Notes under the pieces: generated by a model
Database searches by the model: none
Seen by the model: the letters and a program-made list of their open reading frames with translations, nothing else
What the model was told of the DNA's origin: nothing
Made by a program: the position numbers and the translations under genes
Part shown: in pieces, positions 1 through 10,568 of the stretch
How positions within the stretch are numbered: position 1 is the first letter of the stretch
Layout: each line of letters begins with the position of its first letter
Assembly: GCA_023442945.1 (NCBI GenBank)
Contig: JAEZWW010000108.1
Span: 1 to 64,000 of the forward strand
Length of the DNA: 64,000 nucleotides
Direction: 5' to 3'
DNA from: Pseudomonadota bacterium
Lineage (GTDB): Bacteria; Pseudomonadota; Gammaproteobacteria; Burkholderiales; Burkholderiaceae_C

Positions 1-114
1 GCCTAGGATCCGCGGCGCGCAGCGCTCGCGCGGTCGGGGCCGAGCAACGCGATGGCCCGAGTGGCTGTTCAACGCCCCTTGAGGCTGCGCCTGCGGCGTG
101 GTTCTGGCGGGGTG

Positions 115-140
115 GCGACTGCACCGAAGGATGCAGTCGC
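115..140. repeat. Perfect 9-bp inverted repeat
   Basis: GCGACTGCA (115-123) and TGCAGTCGC (132-140) pair perfectly around an 8-base loop. No T-run follows on either strand, so it is not a convincing intrinsic terminator. It may be part of a larger dispersed element together with the hairpin at 285-316. Confidence 0.6.
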
Positions 141-284
141 TTCGTGAACTGACTGGCTGAAGTTGTTTGAGCGGAGCGCTGAAAGCGCAAAGCGAGTTCC
201 TGCGGCCCACCCCGTCAGAACCACGACGCAGGTTTGCCCCGCTGCGCAGCAGCGGGGTCGCAGACGTGGGGTCGCCTTTCTTTG

Positions 285-316
285 GTTTCTTTCTTTGGCG
301 AGTCAAAGAAAGAAAC
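285..316. repeat. Perfect 13-bp inverted repeat, T-rich/A-rich arms
   Basis: GTTTCTTTCTTTG (285-297) and CAAAGAAAGAAAC (304-316) are exact reverse complements with a six-base loop. The asymmetric pyrimidine/purine arms in a GC-rich background resemble a dispersed intergenic hairpin I recall from Comamonadaceae; that family assignment is from memory. The arms contain no U-tract position typical of a terminator. Confidence 0.65.
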
Positions 317-428
317 TGCGCCGCCGGGCGCATTTCCCGGCCTCAACGCTTCGATTGCTCACCGAGGCCAACACAAGCGCGCGGCGCATGTGCGCGCGGT
401 GACCAAGCGCGCGGCAAGAAACTACAAA

Positions 429-475
429 TTCCATAGCTGCCCGCGCAATCCGCTGTGGGGCCAGCGCCCGATTTA
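429..475 (+). repeat. Short interspersed repeat, copy 1
   Basis: Matches the family core (CCATAGCTGCCCGCGCAA, then GGGGCCAGCGCCCGATTT) in forward orientation. It lies at the 3' side of the GNAT gene, which ends at 478 on the minus strand. Confidence 0.7.
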
Positions 476-477
476 CC

Positions 478-1236
478 CTACAAATCCCGCACCATCCACA
501 CAGCCCCCTCCCCAAACCCCAACACCGCCATTGGCGCCGCCTGCGCAACAAAGCCATGCCGCGCCCAGTACACATCCGCCCGCTGCACCGCCACCAACAT
601 CGCGCGGGCCAGGGACAGGCGCCGCCCGGCGTCCAGCACCTCGGCCAGCAAGCGGGCCGCCAGGCCGTGGCCGGCCCAGGCGGGGTCGACGGCGATGTCG
701 TGGACGTACAGCCAGTCGCCCGGCTGCGGCGTGGCGGGGGTAGCGGGTGTGTTCAAGGCCAGCGGCGCACCATCGGGCACGGTGTGGGCGATGGCGTAGG
801 CGCACAGCACCGGGGTGTCGGCGCGCACAGCGTCGCCGCTGGGGTGTGCGGGCCCGTGGGCGCCTTCGTGCGCGTGCGCGTGCGAGGGCAAGGTCAAGCC
901 AAAGGGCCAAGACGAGCCTGAGGTCGCGTGCCAGTGACCGCCCTCGCCCACCCCGCCGCCCGAAACTGCGCCTCCTGAAGCCGCGCCTCCCGCCAGCGAG
1001 CCGGCCGGCCTCGCGAACGCACCCCAGCAGGTGCCGCCGGGCATGCGCAGCTTGCTGCCCAGCACCTCGGGCGATTCCAGCAGCGCGTCGCCGTACGCCA
1101 GCGCCTGCACGGCCATGACGCCGGCCAGGTGGGCGTGGTCGATGGGGCCGAGGTGCGGCGGGCGCCGGTCAGCCGACACGGCGGCGCTGCGCGGTGCGGG
1201 AGGAGGTAACAGGCGTGGCGCAGGCCAAGGCGGCAA
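478..1236 (-). CDS. GNAT-family N-acetyltransferase
   Basis: The C-terminal half has the GNAT acetyl-CoA binding pattern: a beta strand (WLYVHDIAVDP) followed by WAGHGLAARLL, which fits the pyrophosphate-binding loop, and a later strand/helix with YWARHGF. The acceptor substrate cannot be read from sequence. The middle (about residues 75-130) is a glycine/histidine/alanine-rich low-complexity insert not expected in the fold. The full frame is 252 aa; a GTG near residue 20 could be the true start because the first residues are proline-rich and unlike a GNAT. It follows the lipoprotein gene by only 6 bases, so the two are probably cotranscribed. Confidence 0.7.
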   Translation of the reverse strand: MPPWPAPRLLPPPAPRSAAVSADRRPPHLGPIDHAHLAGVMAVQALAYGDALLESPEVLGSKLRMPGGTCWGAFARPAGSLAGGAASGGAVSGGGVGEGGHWHATSGSSWPFGLTLPSHAHAHEGAHGPAHPSGDAVRADTPVLCAYAIAHTVPDGAPLALNTPATPATPQPGDWLYVHDIAVDPAWAGHGLAARLLAEVLDAGRRLSLARAMLVAVQRADVYWARHGFVAQAAPMAVLGFGEGAVWMVRDL

Positions 1237-1242
1237 CGCGGG

Positions 1243-2232
1243 TCACAGCGGCTCGTCGCGCAGGATCTGCGGCATCGGGCGGCCGGGCACGCCGCAGGCG
1301 TCCATGGGCTGGGTGGGCGCCGTGCAGCCGTCCAGGTACTTGAGCATCGCGTCGTTGAATGCGTTCAAGTGCGGGTTGGACGCGCTGCCGGGCGCGACGG
1401 TGCCGCTCCAGGTGGCCTGCGCGACCTGCGGGCTGATCGGGAAGGTCGCCTGGTACTGCACGACGGCGCGGCGGCGCGGCCAGTCCACCGTCGTCAGCAC
1501 GATGCGCGCGGGCACGAAGGCGCGCGAAGTGCCGTCGGCGTAGGCCAGTACGACGAAGGGGCGCACGTCCGGGCGCAGGGTGAGTTGCACCGGCTTGCTG
1601 TTCTTGCCCGGCGGCTTGAGCGTGAGCTGGTCGCCAGGCTGCAGGTAGCCGTCGGTGCGCACACCGGCGCGCACCTGGGTGCTGCCGACGCAGGGCATGT
1701 AGGCGTATTCGAGGTCGCGCGCGCCCTTGCCGGTGACGGCCATGGTGCCGTCTTCCACCGCGCGCAGGCGCTGCAGCGGGCGCGCCTGGCCGCGCACCGT
1801 GCGCACGCCGGTCAGCGCAGCGCCGTGGGTGAAGATGCCGGTGTCCGCGAAAAAGGTGGTGCGCTGGTTGAAGCCACCACCGATGTCGGTGCAACGCAGG
1901 TCGTTGGCGGCGTCGTGGTCTTTGCCGAGCATCGGCTCCTGCCCTTCCAGCAGGTAGCGCAGCTGGTGCTTGCCGTCGATTTGGTAGGTGATCTTGAGGG
2001 CGAGCGACACGTATTCGGTGGCGGTGTCGTCGTTGGTCAGACCCACTGTCGGGAACGGGGTCGTGTTGTTGACCGGCGGTGGCGTGGGCTTGGCCTGCGC
2101 GGCGTTGCCGGCGGTCGGCGCCTTGTCAGGCGTACTGCTGCCCGCGGACGGGCCACTGGCGCAGCCGGCCAGCCAGGCGCTGGCGAACAGGGCTAGGCCC
2201 AGGGCGATGCGGGGGGTGGAAAGGGTGTTCAT
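1243..2232 (-). CDS. Uncharacterised lipoprotein, 329 aa
   Basis: The N-terminus is a classical lipoprotein signal: a short polar start, a hydrophobic stretch and the lipobox LAGC with Cys at about residue 24, followed by a Ser/Pro/Ala-rich linker to about residue 60. The mature part is beta-rich with several cysteines and no family I can name. A segment near residue 250 (VDWPRRRAVVQYQATFP) is reminiscent of the strand pattern in DUF2169-like proteins, but that is weak. It probably sits in the cell envelope and shares a transcript with the downstream GNAT gene. A 200-base non-coding gap separates it from purL. Confidence 0.75.
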   Translation of the reverse strand: MNTLSTPRIALGLALFASAWLAGCASGPSAGSSTPDKAPTAGNAAQAKPTPPPVNNTTPFPTVGLTNDDTATEYVSLALKITYQIDGKHQLRYLLEGQEPMLGKDHDAANDLRCTDIGGGFNQRTTFFADTGIFTHGAALTGVRTVRGQARPLQRLRAVEDGTMAVTGKGARDLEYAYMPCVGSTQVRAGVRTDGYLQPGDQLTLKPPGKNSKPVQLTLRPDVRPFVVLAYADGTSRAFVPARIVLTTVDWPRRRAVVQYQATFPISPQVAQATWSGTVAPGSASNPHLNAFNDAMLKYLDGCTAPTQPMDACGVPGRPMPQILRDEPL

Positions 2233-2433
2233 GATCTGCTTCCTCCAAAAAAATGCGGTTCGCGAAATGGTGTGTCGACCGTGCGCGCCACAGCGTGCCG
2301 CCGAGCGCTTCCACAGCCTAGCGCGTCACCGTGTAAGCCCTGTGGCCCTGCTGAGGGGCGCGGCTGGCCGGTCGGCCGTCGACAGGGCTCGGCCCCTTCG
2401 TTCGCGGGTCGGCCCCAGGCCAAGGCCGCCGCC

Positions 2434-5400
2434 TCACCCCACCCAGCGCCGCGCGTTGCGCCAGATCTGCATCCAGGGGCTGAAGTCGCTCTTGGGCAGG
2501 TCGGTCCAGCTCATCTGGATGTTGCGGAACACGCGTTCGGGGTGCGGCATCATGGCCGTGAAGCGGCCGTCGGCAGTGGTGACCGCGGTCAGGCCCTGCG
2601 GGCTGCCGTTGGGATTGAAGGGGTAGGCCTCGGTCGGTGCGCCGTGGTGGTCGACGTAGCGCATGCTGGCGATGACCTGGGCTTGGTCGCCGCGGGCGCG
2701 GAAGTTGGCGTAGCCCTCGCCGTGCGCCACCGCGATCGGCAGGCGGCTGCCGGCCATGCCCTGGAAGAACAGGCTGGGCGACTCGAGCACTTCGACCAGG
2801 GACAGGCGCGCCTCGAAGCGCTCGCTGACGTTGGTGGTGAAGCGCGGCCAGGCGTCGGCACCGGGGATGATGTCGGCCAGCTCGGCAAACATCTGGCAGC
2901 CGTTGCACACGCCCAGGGCGAAGCTGTCGCCGCGGCCGAAGAATTCGGCGAACTGCGCGGCGAGCTGTGGGTTGAAGGTGATGGAGCGCGCCCAGCCGAT
3001 GCCCGCGCCCAGCGTATCGCCGTAGCTGAAGCCGCCGCAGGCCACCAGGCCCTTGTAGCCACCCAGTTGCACGCGGCCGGTTTGCAGGTCGGTCATGTGC
3101 ACGTCGACGGCGTCAAAGCCGGCTTCGTGGAAGGCGTAGGCCATCTCCACGTGCGAGTTGACGCCCTGCTCGCGCAGGATCGCGACCTTGGGCCGCGCGC
3201 CGCCCACCACTACATTATTGCTAGCTGCCTGCGCAAGTGGCTCTAGGGCCGCAGCCATATTCTTCTTCAAATCGTCTGACAACGAAATGAACAAGCCCGG
3301 GTCGGCAGGGTCGCCCACCGACGCGTGTTCGGCGTCGGCGCAGGCGGGGTTGTCGCGCTCGCGGGCGATCTTCCAGCTGACGCTGTCCCACACCTGCTGC
3401 AAGTCCCGCAGGCTGGCGGTGAAGATCTCGCGCGTGTCGCGCCACACGCTCAGCTGGCCCTTGCCTTTATCGATGGCGTCGGCCGCCGGGCGGGTCTTGC
3501 CCACATAGTGGCTCCATTTGGACAAGCCGTGCGCGCGCAGCACCTGCATGACGGCGTCGCGCTCGGCGGTGCGCACCTGCAGCAGCACGCCCAGCTCTTC
3601 GGCAAACAGGGCGCGCAAGGTCAGCTCTTCACGGCGCGCGCTGATCTGCGTGGCCCAGTTCTTGGCGTCACCGTACTCGGCGCGGCTGTCGCTGATGCCG
3701 TCGCCTTCGGTCACCAGCAAGTCGACGTTCAGCGCCACGCCAACCTGGCCGGCAAAGGCCATCTCGGCCGCGGCGGCGATCAGGCCACCGTCGCTGCGGT
3801 CGTGGTAAGCCAGCAGCTGGCCTTCGCTGCGCAACTGGTTGACGGCGGCGACCAGCGCCTTCAAGTCTTCGGGATGATGAAGATCGGGCACGCCGTCCAC
3901 CGTCGGGCTGCCGGACTGGCCCAGCGCCTGCGCCAGCACGCTGCCGGCCAGGCGGTGGCGCCCACGACCCAGGTCGACCAGCACCAGCGTGGTGTCGCCT
4001 TCGCGCGTGAGCTGCGGTGTGAGGGTGGGCCGCACGTCGTCGATCGACGCGAAGGCGCTGACGATCAGGCTGACGGGCGAGACCACCTTGCGCGCGGCGC
4101 CGGCGGCGTCGGTCCACTGCGTGCGCATCGACAGGCTGTCCTTGCCGACCGGAATCGACACGCCCAGCGCCGGGCACAGCACCATGCCCACGGCCTTCAC
4201 GGTGGCGTACAGGTCGGCGTCTTCGCCCGGCTCGCCGCAGGCGGCCATCCAGTTGGCGGACAGCTTGACCTTGTCCAGCGCGATCGGCGCGGCCAGCAGG
4301 TTGGTGATGGCCTCGGCCACAGCCATGCGGCCGGACGCGGGCGCATCCAGCGCGGCCAGCGGCGTGCGCTCGCCCATGCTCATGGCTTCACCGGCAAAGC
4401 CGCTGAAGTCGGCCAGCGTGACGGCGCAATCGGCCGCCGGCACCTGCCACGGGCCGACCATCTGGTCGCGGTGCGTCAGGCCGCCCACGGTGCGGTCGCC
4501 GATGGTGATCAAAAAGCGCTTGCTGGCGACCGTGGGGTGGCTCAGCACCTTGATCACCGCGTCTTGCAGGGTGACGCCTTCCAGTTGCAGTGGTTTGAAT
4601 TCGCGCTGCACGGTTTTGACGTCGCGCAGCATCTTGGGCGGCTTGCCGAGCAGCACGTCCATCGGCATGTTGACGGCCTGATCCGCGGTCGGATGCCCTC
4701 CCCCATTGGGGGCCGGTTGGGGTGGGGGCGCGCCCGCGGTGTTGGACGCCGCGCCGCCCCCATCCCGACCTTCCCCCAGCGGGGGAAGGGGCAGGTCCAC
4801 GTCACCGACCACCAGTTGCCGTTCTTCCGTCGCGGTGCCGACCACCGCAAACGGGCAGCGCTCACGCGCGCAGATCGCTTCAAACAACGGCAGCGATTCC
4901 GGCGCGATGGCCATCACGTAGCGTTCCTGGCTTTCGTTGCTCCAGATTTCCTTGGGCGCCAGGCCGGACTCTTCCAGCGGCACGGCGCGCAGGTCGAAGC
5001 GCGCGCCGCGGCCGGCGTCGTTGGTCAATTCGGGGAAGGCGTTGGACAAGCCGCCCGCGCCCACATCGTGGATGGCCAGGATCGGGTTGTCCGTCCCCAG
5101 CGCCTGGCAGGCTGTGATGACCTCCTGCGCGCGGCGTTCGATCTCGGGGTTGCCGCGCTGCACCGAATCGAAGTCCAGGTGCGCCGCGTTGGCGCCGCTG
5201 GCCAGCGACGAGGCCGCACCGCCGCCCATGCCGATGCGCATGCCCGGCCCGCCCAGCTGGATCAGCAGCGCGCCGGGGCCGAAGGCGATCTTCTTGGTCA
5301 GGCGCGCGTCGATGTGGCCCAGGCCGCCGGCGATCATGATCGGCTTGTGGTAGCCGCGCAGCAGCGCACCATCGCCCTCACCCACCGGGAGTTCGTATTC

Positions 5401-6633
5401 GCGGAAGTAGCCCAGCAGGTTGGGCCGGCCGAACTCGTTGTTGAAGGCGGCGCCGCCCAGCGGCCCTTCGGTCATGATCTGCAGCGCGCTGGCGATGTGC
5501 TCGGGCTTGCCGACGTCGCCTCCGACACCTTCCTGCGGCCACAGCTTGGACACGGTGAAGCCCGTGAGGCCCGCCTTGGGGCGCGAGCCACGCCCGGTCG
5601 CGCCTTCGTCGCGGATCTCGCCGCCCGCGCCGGTGGACGCGCCCGGGAAAGGTGAGATCGCCGTGGGGTGGTTGTGCGTCTCCACCTTCATCAGCACGTG
5701 GCGCAGCGCACTCTCTTTTTGGTAGCTGGCCGCGCTGTCTGCTCTAGGGCCAACGGGCGATTTGGCATCAAACACCTCAACCTGGTGGCCTTCCATCACC
5801 GACGCGTTGTCGGCGTAGGCGATCACCGTGTGCTGCGGGTTCATCGCCTCGGTGTGGCGGATCATGCCGAACAGGCTCTTGGGCTGCGGCGCGCCGTCGA
5901 TGGTGAAGTCGGCGTTGAAGATCTTGTGGCGGCAGTGCTCGCTGTTGGCCTGCGCGAACATCATCAGCTCGACATCCGTCGGGTTGCGGCCCAGCTTGGC
6001 GAAGGCGTCGACCAGGTAGTCGATCTCGTCGGCCGCCAGCGCCAGGCCCCAGTCGGTGTTGGCCTTTTCCAGCGCGGCCTTGCCGCCACCCAGCACGTCG
6101 ACATGCGCCAGCGGCTCGGGCGTCAGTTCGGTGAACAGGCCGCGCGCCGCGTCGCGCGTGGGCAGCACGCTTTCGGTCATGCGGTCGTGCAGCAGCGCGG
6201 CGACCGCGATTCGCTCTTCTTGTGATAGCTGGTTGCGCCCAACCAGCTTGCGCTTCAGGCCGATCTGGTATTCCACGATGCGCTCCAGCCGGTGCAGCGG
6301 CGCAGCGCTGCCACCGGCCGTGCCCATGCCGCAGTTGCGGGCGATGTCGGTCGCCTTGCTGGCCCAAGGCGACACGGTGCCCAGGCGCGGGGCGACGACC
6401 ACGGTGGCGTCGGCCGCGGCCGCAGTGTTGGCCGGCTCGCCGTAGGTCAGCAGCGCGGCCAGCTGGGCCAGCGCGTCGGGGCTGGGCTGGCCGTCAAACG
6501 ACGCCAGGTGCACGAAACGCGCGCCGATCGACTCGATGCCCGGGTGGATGGCCTGCAGGCGCGGCAGCAGCTGGCGGGCGCGGAAGTCGCTCAGGGCGTT
6601 GCCGCCGTCGAAGAAGTGGATGTGCTGGGTCAC
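2434..6633 (-). CDS. purL: Phosphoribosylformylglycinamidine synthase
   Basis: Single-chain PurL, which converts FGAR, ATP and glutamine to FGAM in purine synthesis. Recognisable parts are the N-terminal PurS-like region, the catalytic block [32 protein letters not shown], and a C-terminal class I glutaminase with the nucleophile in GVCNGCQ. At 1399 aa it is about a hundred residues longer than E. coli PurL. The excess maps to repeat-derived in-frame inserts: about residues 288-306, 612-648 and 1122-1141, all between conserved blocks, so the enzyme should still be active. The start at 6633 gives the expected N-terminus ([17 protein letters not shown]). It is divergent from map. Confidence 0.97.
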   Translation of the reverse strand: MTQHIHFFDGGNALSDFRARQLLPRLQAIHPGIESIGARFVHLASFDGQPSPDALAQLAALLTYGEPANTAAAADATVVVAPRLGTVSPWASKATDIARNCGMGTAGGSAAPLHRLERIVEYQIGLKRKLVGRNQLSQEERIAVAALLHDRMTESVLPTRDAARGLFTELTPEPLAHVDVLGGGKAALEKANTDWGLALAADEIDYLVDAFAKLGRNPTDVELMMFAQANSEHCRHKIFNADFTIDGAPQPKSLFGMIRHTEAMNPQHTVIAYADNASVMEGHQVEVFDAKSPVGPRADSAASYQKESALRHVLMKVETHNHPTAISPFPGASTGAGGEIRDEGATGRGSRPKAGLTGFTVSKLWPQEGVGGDVGKPEHIASALQIMTEGPLGGAAFNNEFGRPNLLGYFREYELPVGEGDGALLRGYHKPIMIAGGLGHIDARLTKKIAFGPGALLIQLGGPGMRIGMGGGAASSLASGANAAHLDFDSVQRGNPEIERRAQEVITACQALGTDNPILAIHDVGAGGLSNAFPELTNDAGRGARFDLRAVPLEESGLAPKEIWSNESQERYVMAIAPESLPLFEAICARERCPFAVVGTATEERQLVVGDVDLPLPPLGEGRDGGGAASNTAGAPPPQPAPNGGGHPTADQAVNMPMDVLLGKPPKMLRDVKTVQREFKPLQLEGVTLQDAVIKVLSHPTVASKRFLITIGDRTVGGLTHRDQMVGPWQVPAADCAVTLADFSGFAGEAMSMGERTPLAALDAPASGRMAVAEAITNLLAAPIALDKVKLSANWMAACGEPGEDADLYATVKAVGMVLCPALGVSIPVGKDSLSMRTQWTDAAGAARKVVSPVSLIVSAFASIDDVRPTLTPQLTREGDTTLVLVDLGRGRHRLAGSVLAQALGQSGSPTVDGVPDLHHPEDLKALVAAVNQLRSEGQLLAYHDRSDGGLIAAAAEMAFAGQVGVALNVDLLVTEGDGISDSRAEYGDAKNWATQISARREELTLRALFAEELGVLLQVRTAERDAVMQVLRAHGLSKWSHYVGKTRPAADAIDKGKGQLSVWRDTREIFTASLRDLQQVWDSVSWKIARERDNPACADAEHASVGDPADPGLFISLSDDLKKNMAAALEPLAQAASNNVVVGGARPKVAILREQGVNSHVEMAYAFHEAGFDAVDVHMTDLQTGRVQLGGYKGLVACGGFSYGDTLGAGIGWARSITFNPQLAAQFAEFFGRGDSFALGVCNGCQMFAELADIIPGADAWPRFTTNVSERFEARLSLVEVLESPSLFFQGMAGSRLPIAVAHGEGYANFRARGDQAQVIASMRYVDHHGAPTEAYPFNPNGSPQGLTAVTTADGRFTAMMPHPERVFRNIQMSWTDLPKSDFSPWMQIWRNARRWVG
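3211..3270 (+). repeat. Interspersed repeat inside purL, copy 2
   Basis: TAGCTGCCTGCGCAAGTGG then CTCTAGGGCC match the family core. purL is read on the opposite strand and the copy is translated in frame as a stretch containing [10 protein letters not shown] at residues 1122-1141, just before the glutaminase domain. Confidence 0.8.
4693..4792. repeat. Second in-frame insert in purL: paired G/C palindromes
   Basis: Two palindromes bracket this segment: CCCCC-ATT-GGGGG (4700-4712) and CCTTCCCCC-AGC-GGGGGAAGG (4769-4789). In the purL frame they encode a Gly/Pro/Ala-rich linker (about residues 612-648) absent from PurL enzymes I know. It is a different repeat type from the TAGCTG family and remains open in the purL frame. 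Confidence 0.7.
5715..5771 (+). repeat. Interspersed repeat inside purL, copy 3
   Basis: GGTAGCTGGCCGCGC, then CTCTAGGGCCAACGGGCGATTTGG, is the family core with its GGCGATTT tail. It is read through on the minus strand as residues about 288-306 (contains ADSAASYQK), immediately before the conserved MKVETHNHP block. Confidence 0.8.
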
Positions 6634-6829
6634 GTCGGGGGGCCTGTGTCGGGGGCGCGTGGGGCCGGTTTCGGGCGGGCGCCCTGCCGCTGAATGGGGC
6701 GTGGCGCAAACCCTTGGATTTTAGCCCGCCGCCCTCGGGCGCCCCGCCCGGCCAAGCGCCCCTGCCGCCCCGCGGGTCGCCCGCGCGCCGCCCTGCGCCC
6801 GCCCGCGCCGGGTGGGATAATTTGGCCCT

Positions 6830-7657
6830 ATGAGCATCACGATCAAAGATGAAGCCGGCATTGCGGGCATGCGCGAGGCCTGCCGCTTGGCCTCCGAAGT
6901 GCTGGACGAGATCACGCCGCACATCGTTCCCGGCGTGACGACGCTGGAAATTGACCGCCTGGCCGCCGAGGCGATGGCGCGCCAAGGCACGCGTTCGGCC
7001 ACCATCGGCTACCAGCCGCCCGGTTACCCACCCTACCCTGGGCACCTTTGCACCTCGGTCAACCACGTGGTCTGCCACGGCATTCCGGCCGACAAGGCCT
7101 TGAAAAAGGGCGACGTGGTCAACGTGGACGTGACGGTGATCACCAAGGACGGCTGGTACGGCGACAACAGCCGCATGTTCGAGATCGGCGAGGTGTCGAT
7201 TGCCGCCAAGCGGCTGAACGCGCTGACGTTTGAATCCATGTGGCTGGGCATTGAGCAGGTCAAACCCGGCGCGCGCCTGGGCGACATCGGCCACGCGATC
7301 CAGAAATTCATCGAAGGGCACGGCCTGTCAGTGGTGCGCGAATTTTGCGGCCACGGCATCGGCCAGAAGTTCCATGAAGACCCGCAGGTGCTGCACTACG
7401 GCCGCCCTGGCACGGGCGAAGAGCTGGTGCCGGGCATGACCTTCACCATCGAGCCCATGGTCAACATCGGCCGGCGCGACATCAAGGAAATGCCCGACGG
7501 CTGGACCATCGTCACCAAAGACCGGTCGCTGTCCGCGCAGTGGGAACACACCATCCTGGTCACGCCCACGGGTTACGAGGTGCTGACCCTGTCCGAAGGC
7601 AGCCCGCCGATCCCCGAGTTTGTCAAAGGCATGCCGCGCACGCCGGTGGCGGCCTGA
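6830..7657 (+). CDS. map: Methionine aminopeptidase, type I
   Basis: Removes the initiator methionine from nascent proteins. The five metal ligands of the pita-bread fold are in place: Asp100 (NVDVT), Asp112 (YGDNS), His175 (CGHGIG), Glu208 (TIEPM) and Glu239 (WEH). The length of 275 aa fits the short bacterial type I enzyme without an N-terminal extension. The ATG start gives MSITIKDEAGI, the usual beginning. It is divergent from purL across 196 bases and followed by glnD after 63 bases, an arrangement also seen in E. coli (map-glnD), so cotranscription is likely. Confidence 0.97.
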   Translation: MSITIKDEAGIAGMREACRLASEVLDEITPHIVPGVTTLEIDRLAAEAMARQGTRSATIGYQPPGYPPYPGHLCTSVNHVVCHGIPADKALKKGDVVNVDVTVITKDGWYGDNSRMFEIGEVSIAAKRLNALTFESMWLGIEQVKPGARLGDIGHAIQKFIEGHGLSVVREFCGHGIGQKFHEDPQVLHYGRPGTGEELVPGMTFTIEPMVNIGRRDIKEMPDGWTIVTKDRSLSAQWEHTILVTPTGYEVLTLSEGSPPIPEFVKGMPRTPVAA

Positions 7658-7720
7658 TTCCGCGCCGCCGCTTTCTAGCCCACTTTTTCGCGCGCGTCGC
7701 CGTGGCGCGCTGACGCCGCC

Positions 7721-10459
7721 ATGCCGCCCGACGCCCTCCCGACCCCGCTGGACATGCCGCCGCCGACGGCCGGCGAGCTGTACCGCCAGCGCAAGACCGC
7801 CGTGCTGGACGCCATGCGCCACGCGCCGCCCGGGGTGCGCGGCGTGCGCACGTCGCTGCTGCGCCTGGCGCACCTGGCGGACGAGGCGCTGCGCTCGCTG
7901 TGGGCCGAAGCCGGGCTGGACGGCCTGCTGGCCCTGGCCGCCGTGGGCGGCTATGGGCGCGGCGAGCTGTTCCCGTTTTCCGACGTCGACGTGCTGGTGC
8001 TGCTGCCGCCCGGCGTTGACCCGGCGACCGACGAGCCCCTGCGCGAGCGCATCGAGCGCTTCATCAGCAGTTGCTGGGACGCGGGGCTGGACATCGGCTC
8101 CAGCGTGCGCACAGTGGGCGACTGCGTGGCCATGGCCGACCACGACCTGACGGTGCAGACCGCCCTGCTGGAAGCGCGCCTCATCACCGGCAGCCGCAAG
8201 CTGTTCCGCGAATTCCAGCACCACTTTGCCGCGCACATGGACGCGCTGGATTTCTTTTCGGCCAAGCGGCTGGAGATGCGCCAGCGCCACGCCAAGTACG
8301 AGGACACGCCCTACGCGCTGGAGCCGAACATCAAGGAGTCGCCCGGCGGCCTGCGCGACTTGCAGATCATCCTGTGGACGGCGCGCGCCGCCGGCATTGG
8401 CGACCGCTGGGAAGACCTGGCGCATGCCGGCCTGGCCACCGCGCACGAGCTGCGCCAGCTGCGCCACAACGAGGCGCTGCTGGCCATGATCCGCACCCGC
8501 CTGCACCTGATCGCCAACCGGCGCGAAGACCGGCTGGTGTTCGACCTGCAAAACGCCGTGGCCGAATCCTTTGGCATGGCGCACCGCGTGGCCGAGAACG
8601 GCCGCATCACCCTGCGCGCCAGCGAAGTGCTGATGCGCCGGTACTACTGGGCGGCCAAGGCGGTCACGCAGCTCAACCAGATCCTGCTGCAGGGGCTGGA
8701 AGAAACCCTGCGCATGCGCCACGGCGAGCCCGCGCCCGAGCTGCAGCGCATCAACGAGCGCTTTTTTGACAAGAGCGGCCTGATCGAAGTCGCCAGCGAC
8801 GACCTGTACCAGCGCGACCCGCACGCCATTCTGGAAACCTTCTTGCTGTACGCCAAGACGCCGGGGCTGAAGGGCTTGTCGGCGCGCACGCTGCGCGCGC
8901 TGTACAACGCGCGCACGGTGATGGACCACAGCTTCCGCAACGACCCGGTCAACCGCAAGACCTTCCTGGCCATCCTGCAGCAGCCGCAGGGCATCACCCA
9001 CGCCTTCCGGCTGATGAACCAGACCAGCGTGCTGGGGCGCTACCTGTGGGTGTTCCGCCGCATCGTGGGGCAGATGCAGCACGATTTGTTCCACGTCTAC
9101 ACGGTGGACCAGCACATCCTGATGGTGCTGCGCAACGTGCGGCGCTTCTTCATGGCCGAGCACGCGCACGAATACCCGTTCTGCTCGCAGCTGGCCGCGG
9201 GCTGGGACAAGCCCTGGATCCTGTACGTGGCCGCGCTGTTTCACGACATCGCCAAGGGCCGCGGTGGCGACCATTCCGAGCTGGGCGCGCAGGAAGTGCG
9301 GCGCTTCTGCCAGCAGCACGGCATTGCCCAGGGCGACGCCAAGCTGATCGAATTCCTGGTCAGTGAACATTTGTCGATGAGCCGCATCGCGCAGAAGGAA
9401 GACCTGAGCGACCCGGACGTCATCCGCGCCTTTGCCCAGCGCGTGGGCAACGAACGGTATTTGACGGCGCTGTACCTGCTGACGGTGGCCGACGTGCGCG
9501 GCACCAGCCCCAAAGTCTGGAACGCCTGGAAGGGCAAGTTGCTGGAAGACCTGTACAAGCTGACGGTGCGCACCCTGGGCGGGCGCGCACCCGACCCCGG
9601 CGCGCTGATCGAATCGCGCAAGCGCGCCGCGCTGGTGCAGCTGGCCCTGGCGTCCGAGCGGCACGAAAGCCACAAGGCGCTGTGGGACACGCTGGACGTC
9701 AGCTACTTCATGCGGCACGACGCTGGCGACATCGCCTGGCACACGCGCCAGCTGGCGCGCCACGTGCGCGCCGCACCCACGCCGCATGGGCACGGCGCGG
9801 AAAACGCTACACATTCAGTAGCTGGCCGCGCAGATGGCTCTAGGGCCAGCGGCACAATGGGCACCGATTCCAAGCCCTTGACCATCGTCCGCGCCCGCCT
9901 GTCGCCCGTGGGCGAAGGCCTGCAGGTGCTGGTCTACGCCAGCGACCGGCCCGACCTGTTCGCGCGCATCTGCGGCTACTTCGACCGCGCGGGCTTCTCG
10001 ATCCTGGACGCCAAGATCCACACCACGCGCAACGGCTACGCGCTGGACACCTTCCAGGTCGTCAGCGCCATCGAGACCGAGCACTACCGCGAATTCATCC
10101 ACATGGTCGAGGCCGACATGCCCAAGGCCATCGCCAGCACCGACCCCCTGCCCGCCCCGCGCCTGGGCCGCGTGTCGCGCCGGGTCAAGAGCTTCCCCGT
10201 CACCCCGCGCATCGACCTGCGCCCGGACGACAAGGCGCAGCACTGGCTGCTCACCGTGACGGCCAGCGACCGCGTCGGCCTGCTGTACAGCATCGCCCAC
10301 GTGCTGGCCGCGCACCAGATCAACCTGGAGCTGGCCAAGATCACCACCCTGGGCGAGCGGGTCGAAGACATGTTCCTGCTGCAAGGCGCGCAGCTGCAGC
10401 ACAACAAGACACAGCTGGCGATCGAGCAGGAACTGCTGGACGTGCTGGAGCCGGACTGA
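7721..10459 (+). CDS. glnD: Bifunctional uridylyltransferase/uridylyl-removing enzyme
   Basis: Senses glutamine and adds or removes UMP on the PII proteins that control nitrogen metabolism. The N-terminal nucleotidyltransferase motif [15 protein letters not shown] (about residues 77-91) is intact. The HD hydrolase motif [16 protein letters not shown] lies near residue 507, and two ACT domains fill the C-terminal 200 residues. The protein is 912 aa. About 25 residues between the HD and first ACT domain (around 690-715) come from an interspersed repeat read in frame and are probably a disordered linker. It starts just downstream of map. Confidence 0.96.
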   Translation: MPPDALPTPLDMPPPTAGELYRQRKTAVLDAMRHAPPGVRGVRTSLLRLAHLADEALRSLWAEAGLDGLLALAAVGGYGRGELFPFSDVDVLVLLPPGVDPATDEPLRERIERFISSCWDAGLDIGSSVRTVGDCVAMADHDLTVQTALLEARLITGSRKLFREFQHHFAAHMDALDFFSAKRLEMRQRHAKYEDTPYALEPNIKESPGGLRDLQIILWTARAAGIGDRWEDLAHAGLATAHELRQLRHNEALLAMIRTRLHLIANRREDRLVFDLQNAVAESFGMAHRVAENGRITLRASEVLMRRYYWAAKAVTQLNQILLQGLEETLRMRHGEPAPELQRINERFFDKSGLIEVASDDLYQRDPHAILETFLLYAKTPGLKGLSARTLRALYNARTVMDHSFRNDPVNRKTFLAILQQPQGITHAFRLMNQTSVLGRYLWVFRRIVGQMQHDLFHVYTVDQHILMVLRNVRRFFMAEHAHEYPFCSQLAAGWDKPWILYVAALFHDIAKGRGGDHSELGAQEVRRFCQQHGIAQGDAKLIEFLVSEHLSMSRIAQKEDLSDPDVIRAFAQRVGNERYLTALYLLTVADVRGTSPKVWNAWKGKLLEDLYKLTVRTLGGRAPDPGALIESRKRAALVQLALASERHESHKALWDTLDVSYFMRHDAGDIAWHTRQLARHVRAAPTPHGHGAENATHSVAGRADGSRASGTMGTDSKPLTIVRARLSPVGEGLQVLVYASDRPDLFARICGYFDRAGFSILDAKIHTTRNGYALDTFQVVSAIETEHYREFIHMVEADMPKAIASTDPLPAPRLGRVSRRVKSFPVTPRIDLRPDDKAQHWLLTVTASDRVGLLYSIAHVLAAHQINLELAKITTLGERVEDMFLLQGAQLQHNKTQLAIEQELLDVLEPD
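9810..9860 (+). repeat. Interspersed repeat inside glnD, copy 4
   Basis: CAGTAGCTGGCCGCGCAGATGG followed by CTCTAGGGCCAGCGGC is a clear forward copy. glnD is on the same strand, so the TAG triplets in the core are avoided only by frame (read as [12 protein letters not shown], residues about 697-713). It falls in the HD-ACT linker. Confidence 0.85.
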
Positions 10460-10520
10460 GCGCGGTGGCTCAGCCGTGCGGGCGCGCGCAGGAGATGCCA
10501 TGGCGCGAAGGCGGTGTCAC

Positions 10521-10568
10521 GGCGAGAAGGCGAGAAGGCGAAGAGGCGAGAAGGCGAAGAGACGAAAC
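10521..10568. repeat. Tandem octamer array, six units
   Basis: Six consecutive eight-base units of the form GGCGA[GA][AG]A: GGCGAGAA, GGCGAGAA, GGCGAAGA, GGCGAGAA, GGCGAAGA, GACGAAAC. It starts about 60 bases after the glnD stop. The units are nearly pure purine on the plus strand apart from one C each, and such an array could vary in copy number by slippage. Confidence 0.8.

Larger units (their letters stand above)
1..477. other. Gene-free left end with hairpins and repeat
   Basis: No credible coding region is seen here; the open frames are GC-driven, lack family signatures and overlap each other. The stretch holds two perfect inverted repeats (115-140 and 285-316) and one copy of the short interspersed repeat near its right edge. 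The left border is the window edge, so an upstream gene may end just outside. Confidence 0.7.

Noticed and set aside
163..743. Several overlapping short open frames in the left end
   Set aside because: Arg/Pro/Ala-rich, overlap one another and the hairpins, and partly lie antisense to the GNAT gene.
3325..5655. Long open frame antisense to purL
   Set aside because: Same GC-driven shadow; no family signature and purL is intact on the minus strand.
6210..6255. Possible further repeat copy in purL (TGATAGCTGGTTGCGCCC)
   Set aside because: Only the left 15 bases match and the encoded peptide fits a normal PurL linker before LHDRMTE; probably chance.
7328..9814. Long open frame antisense to glnD and map
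   Set aside because: Overlaps two clearly conserved genes and encodes a Gln/His/Arg-rich sequence without domain.
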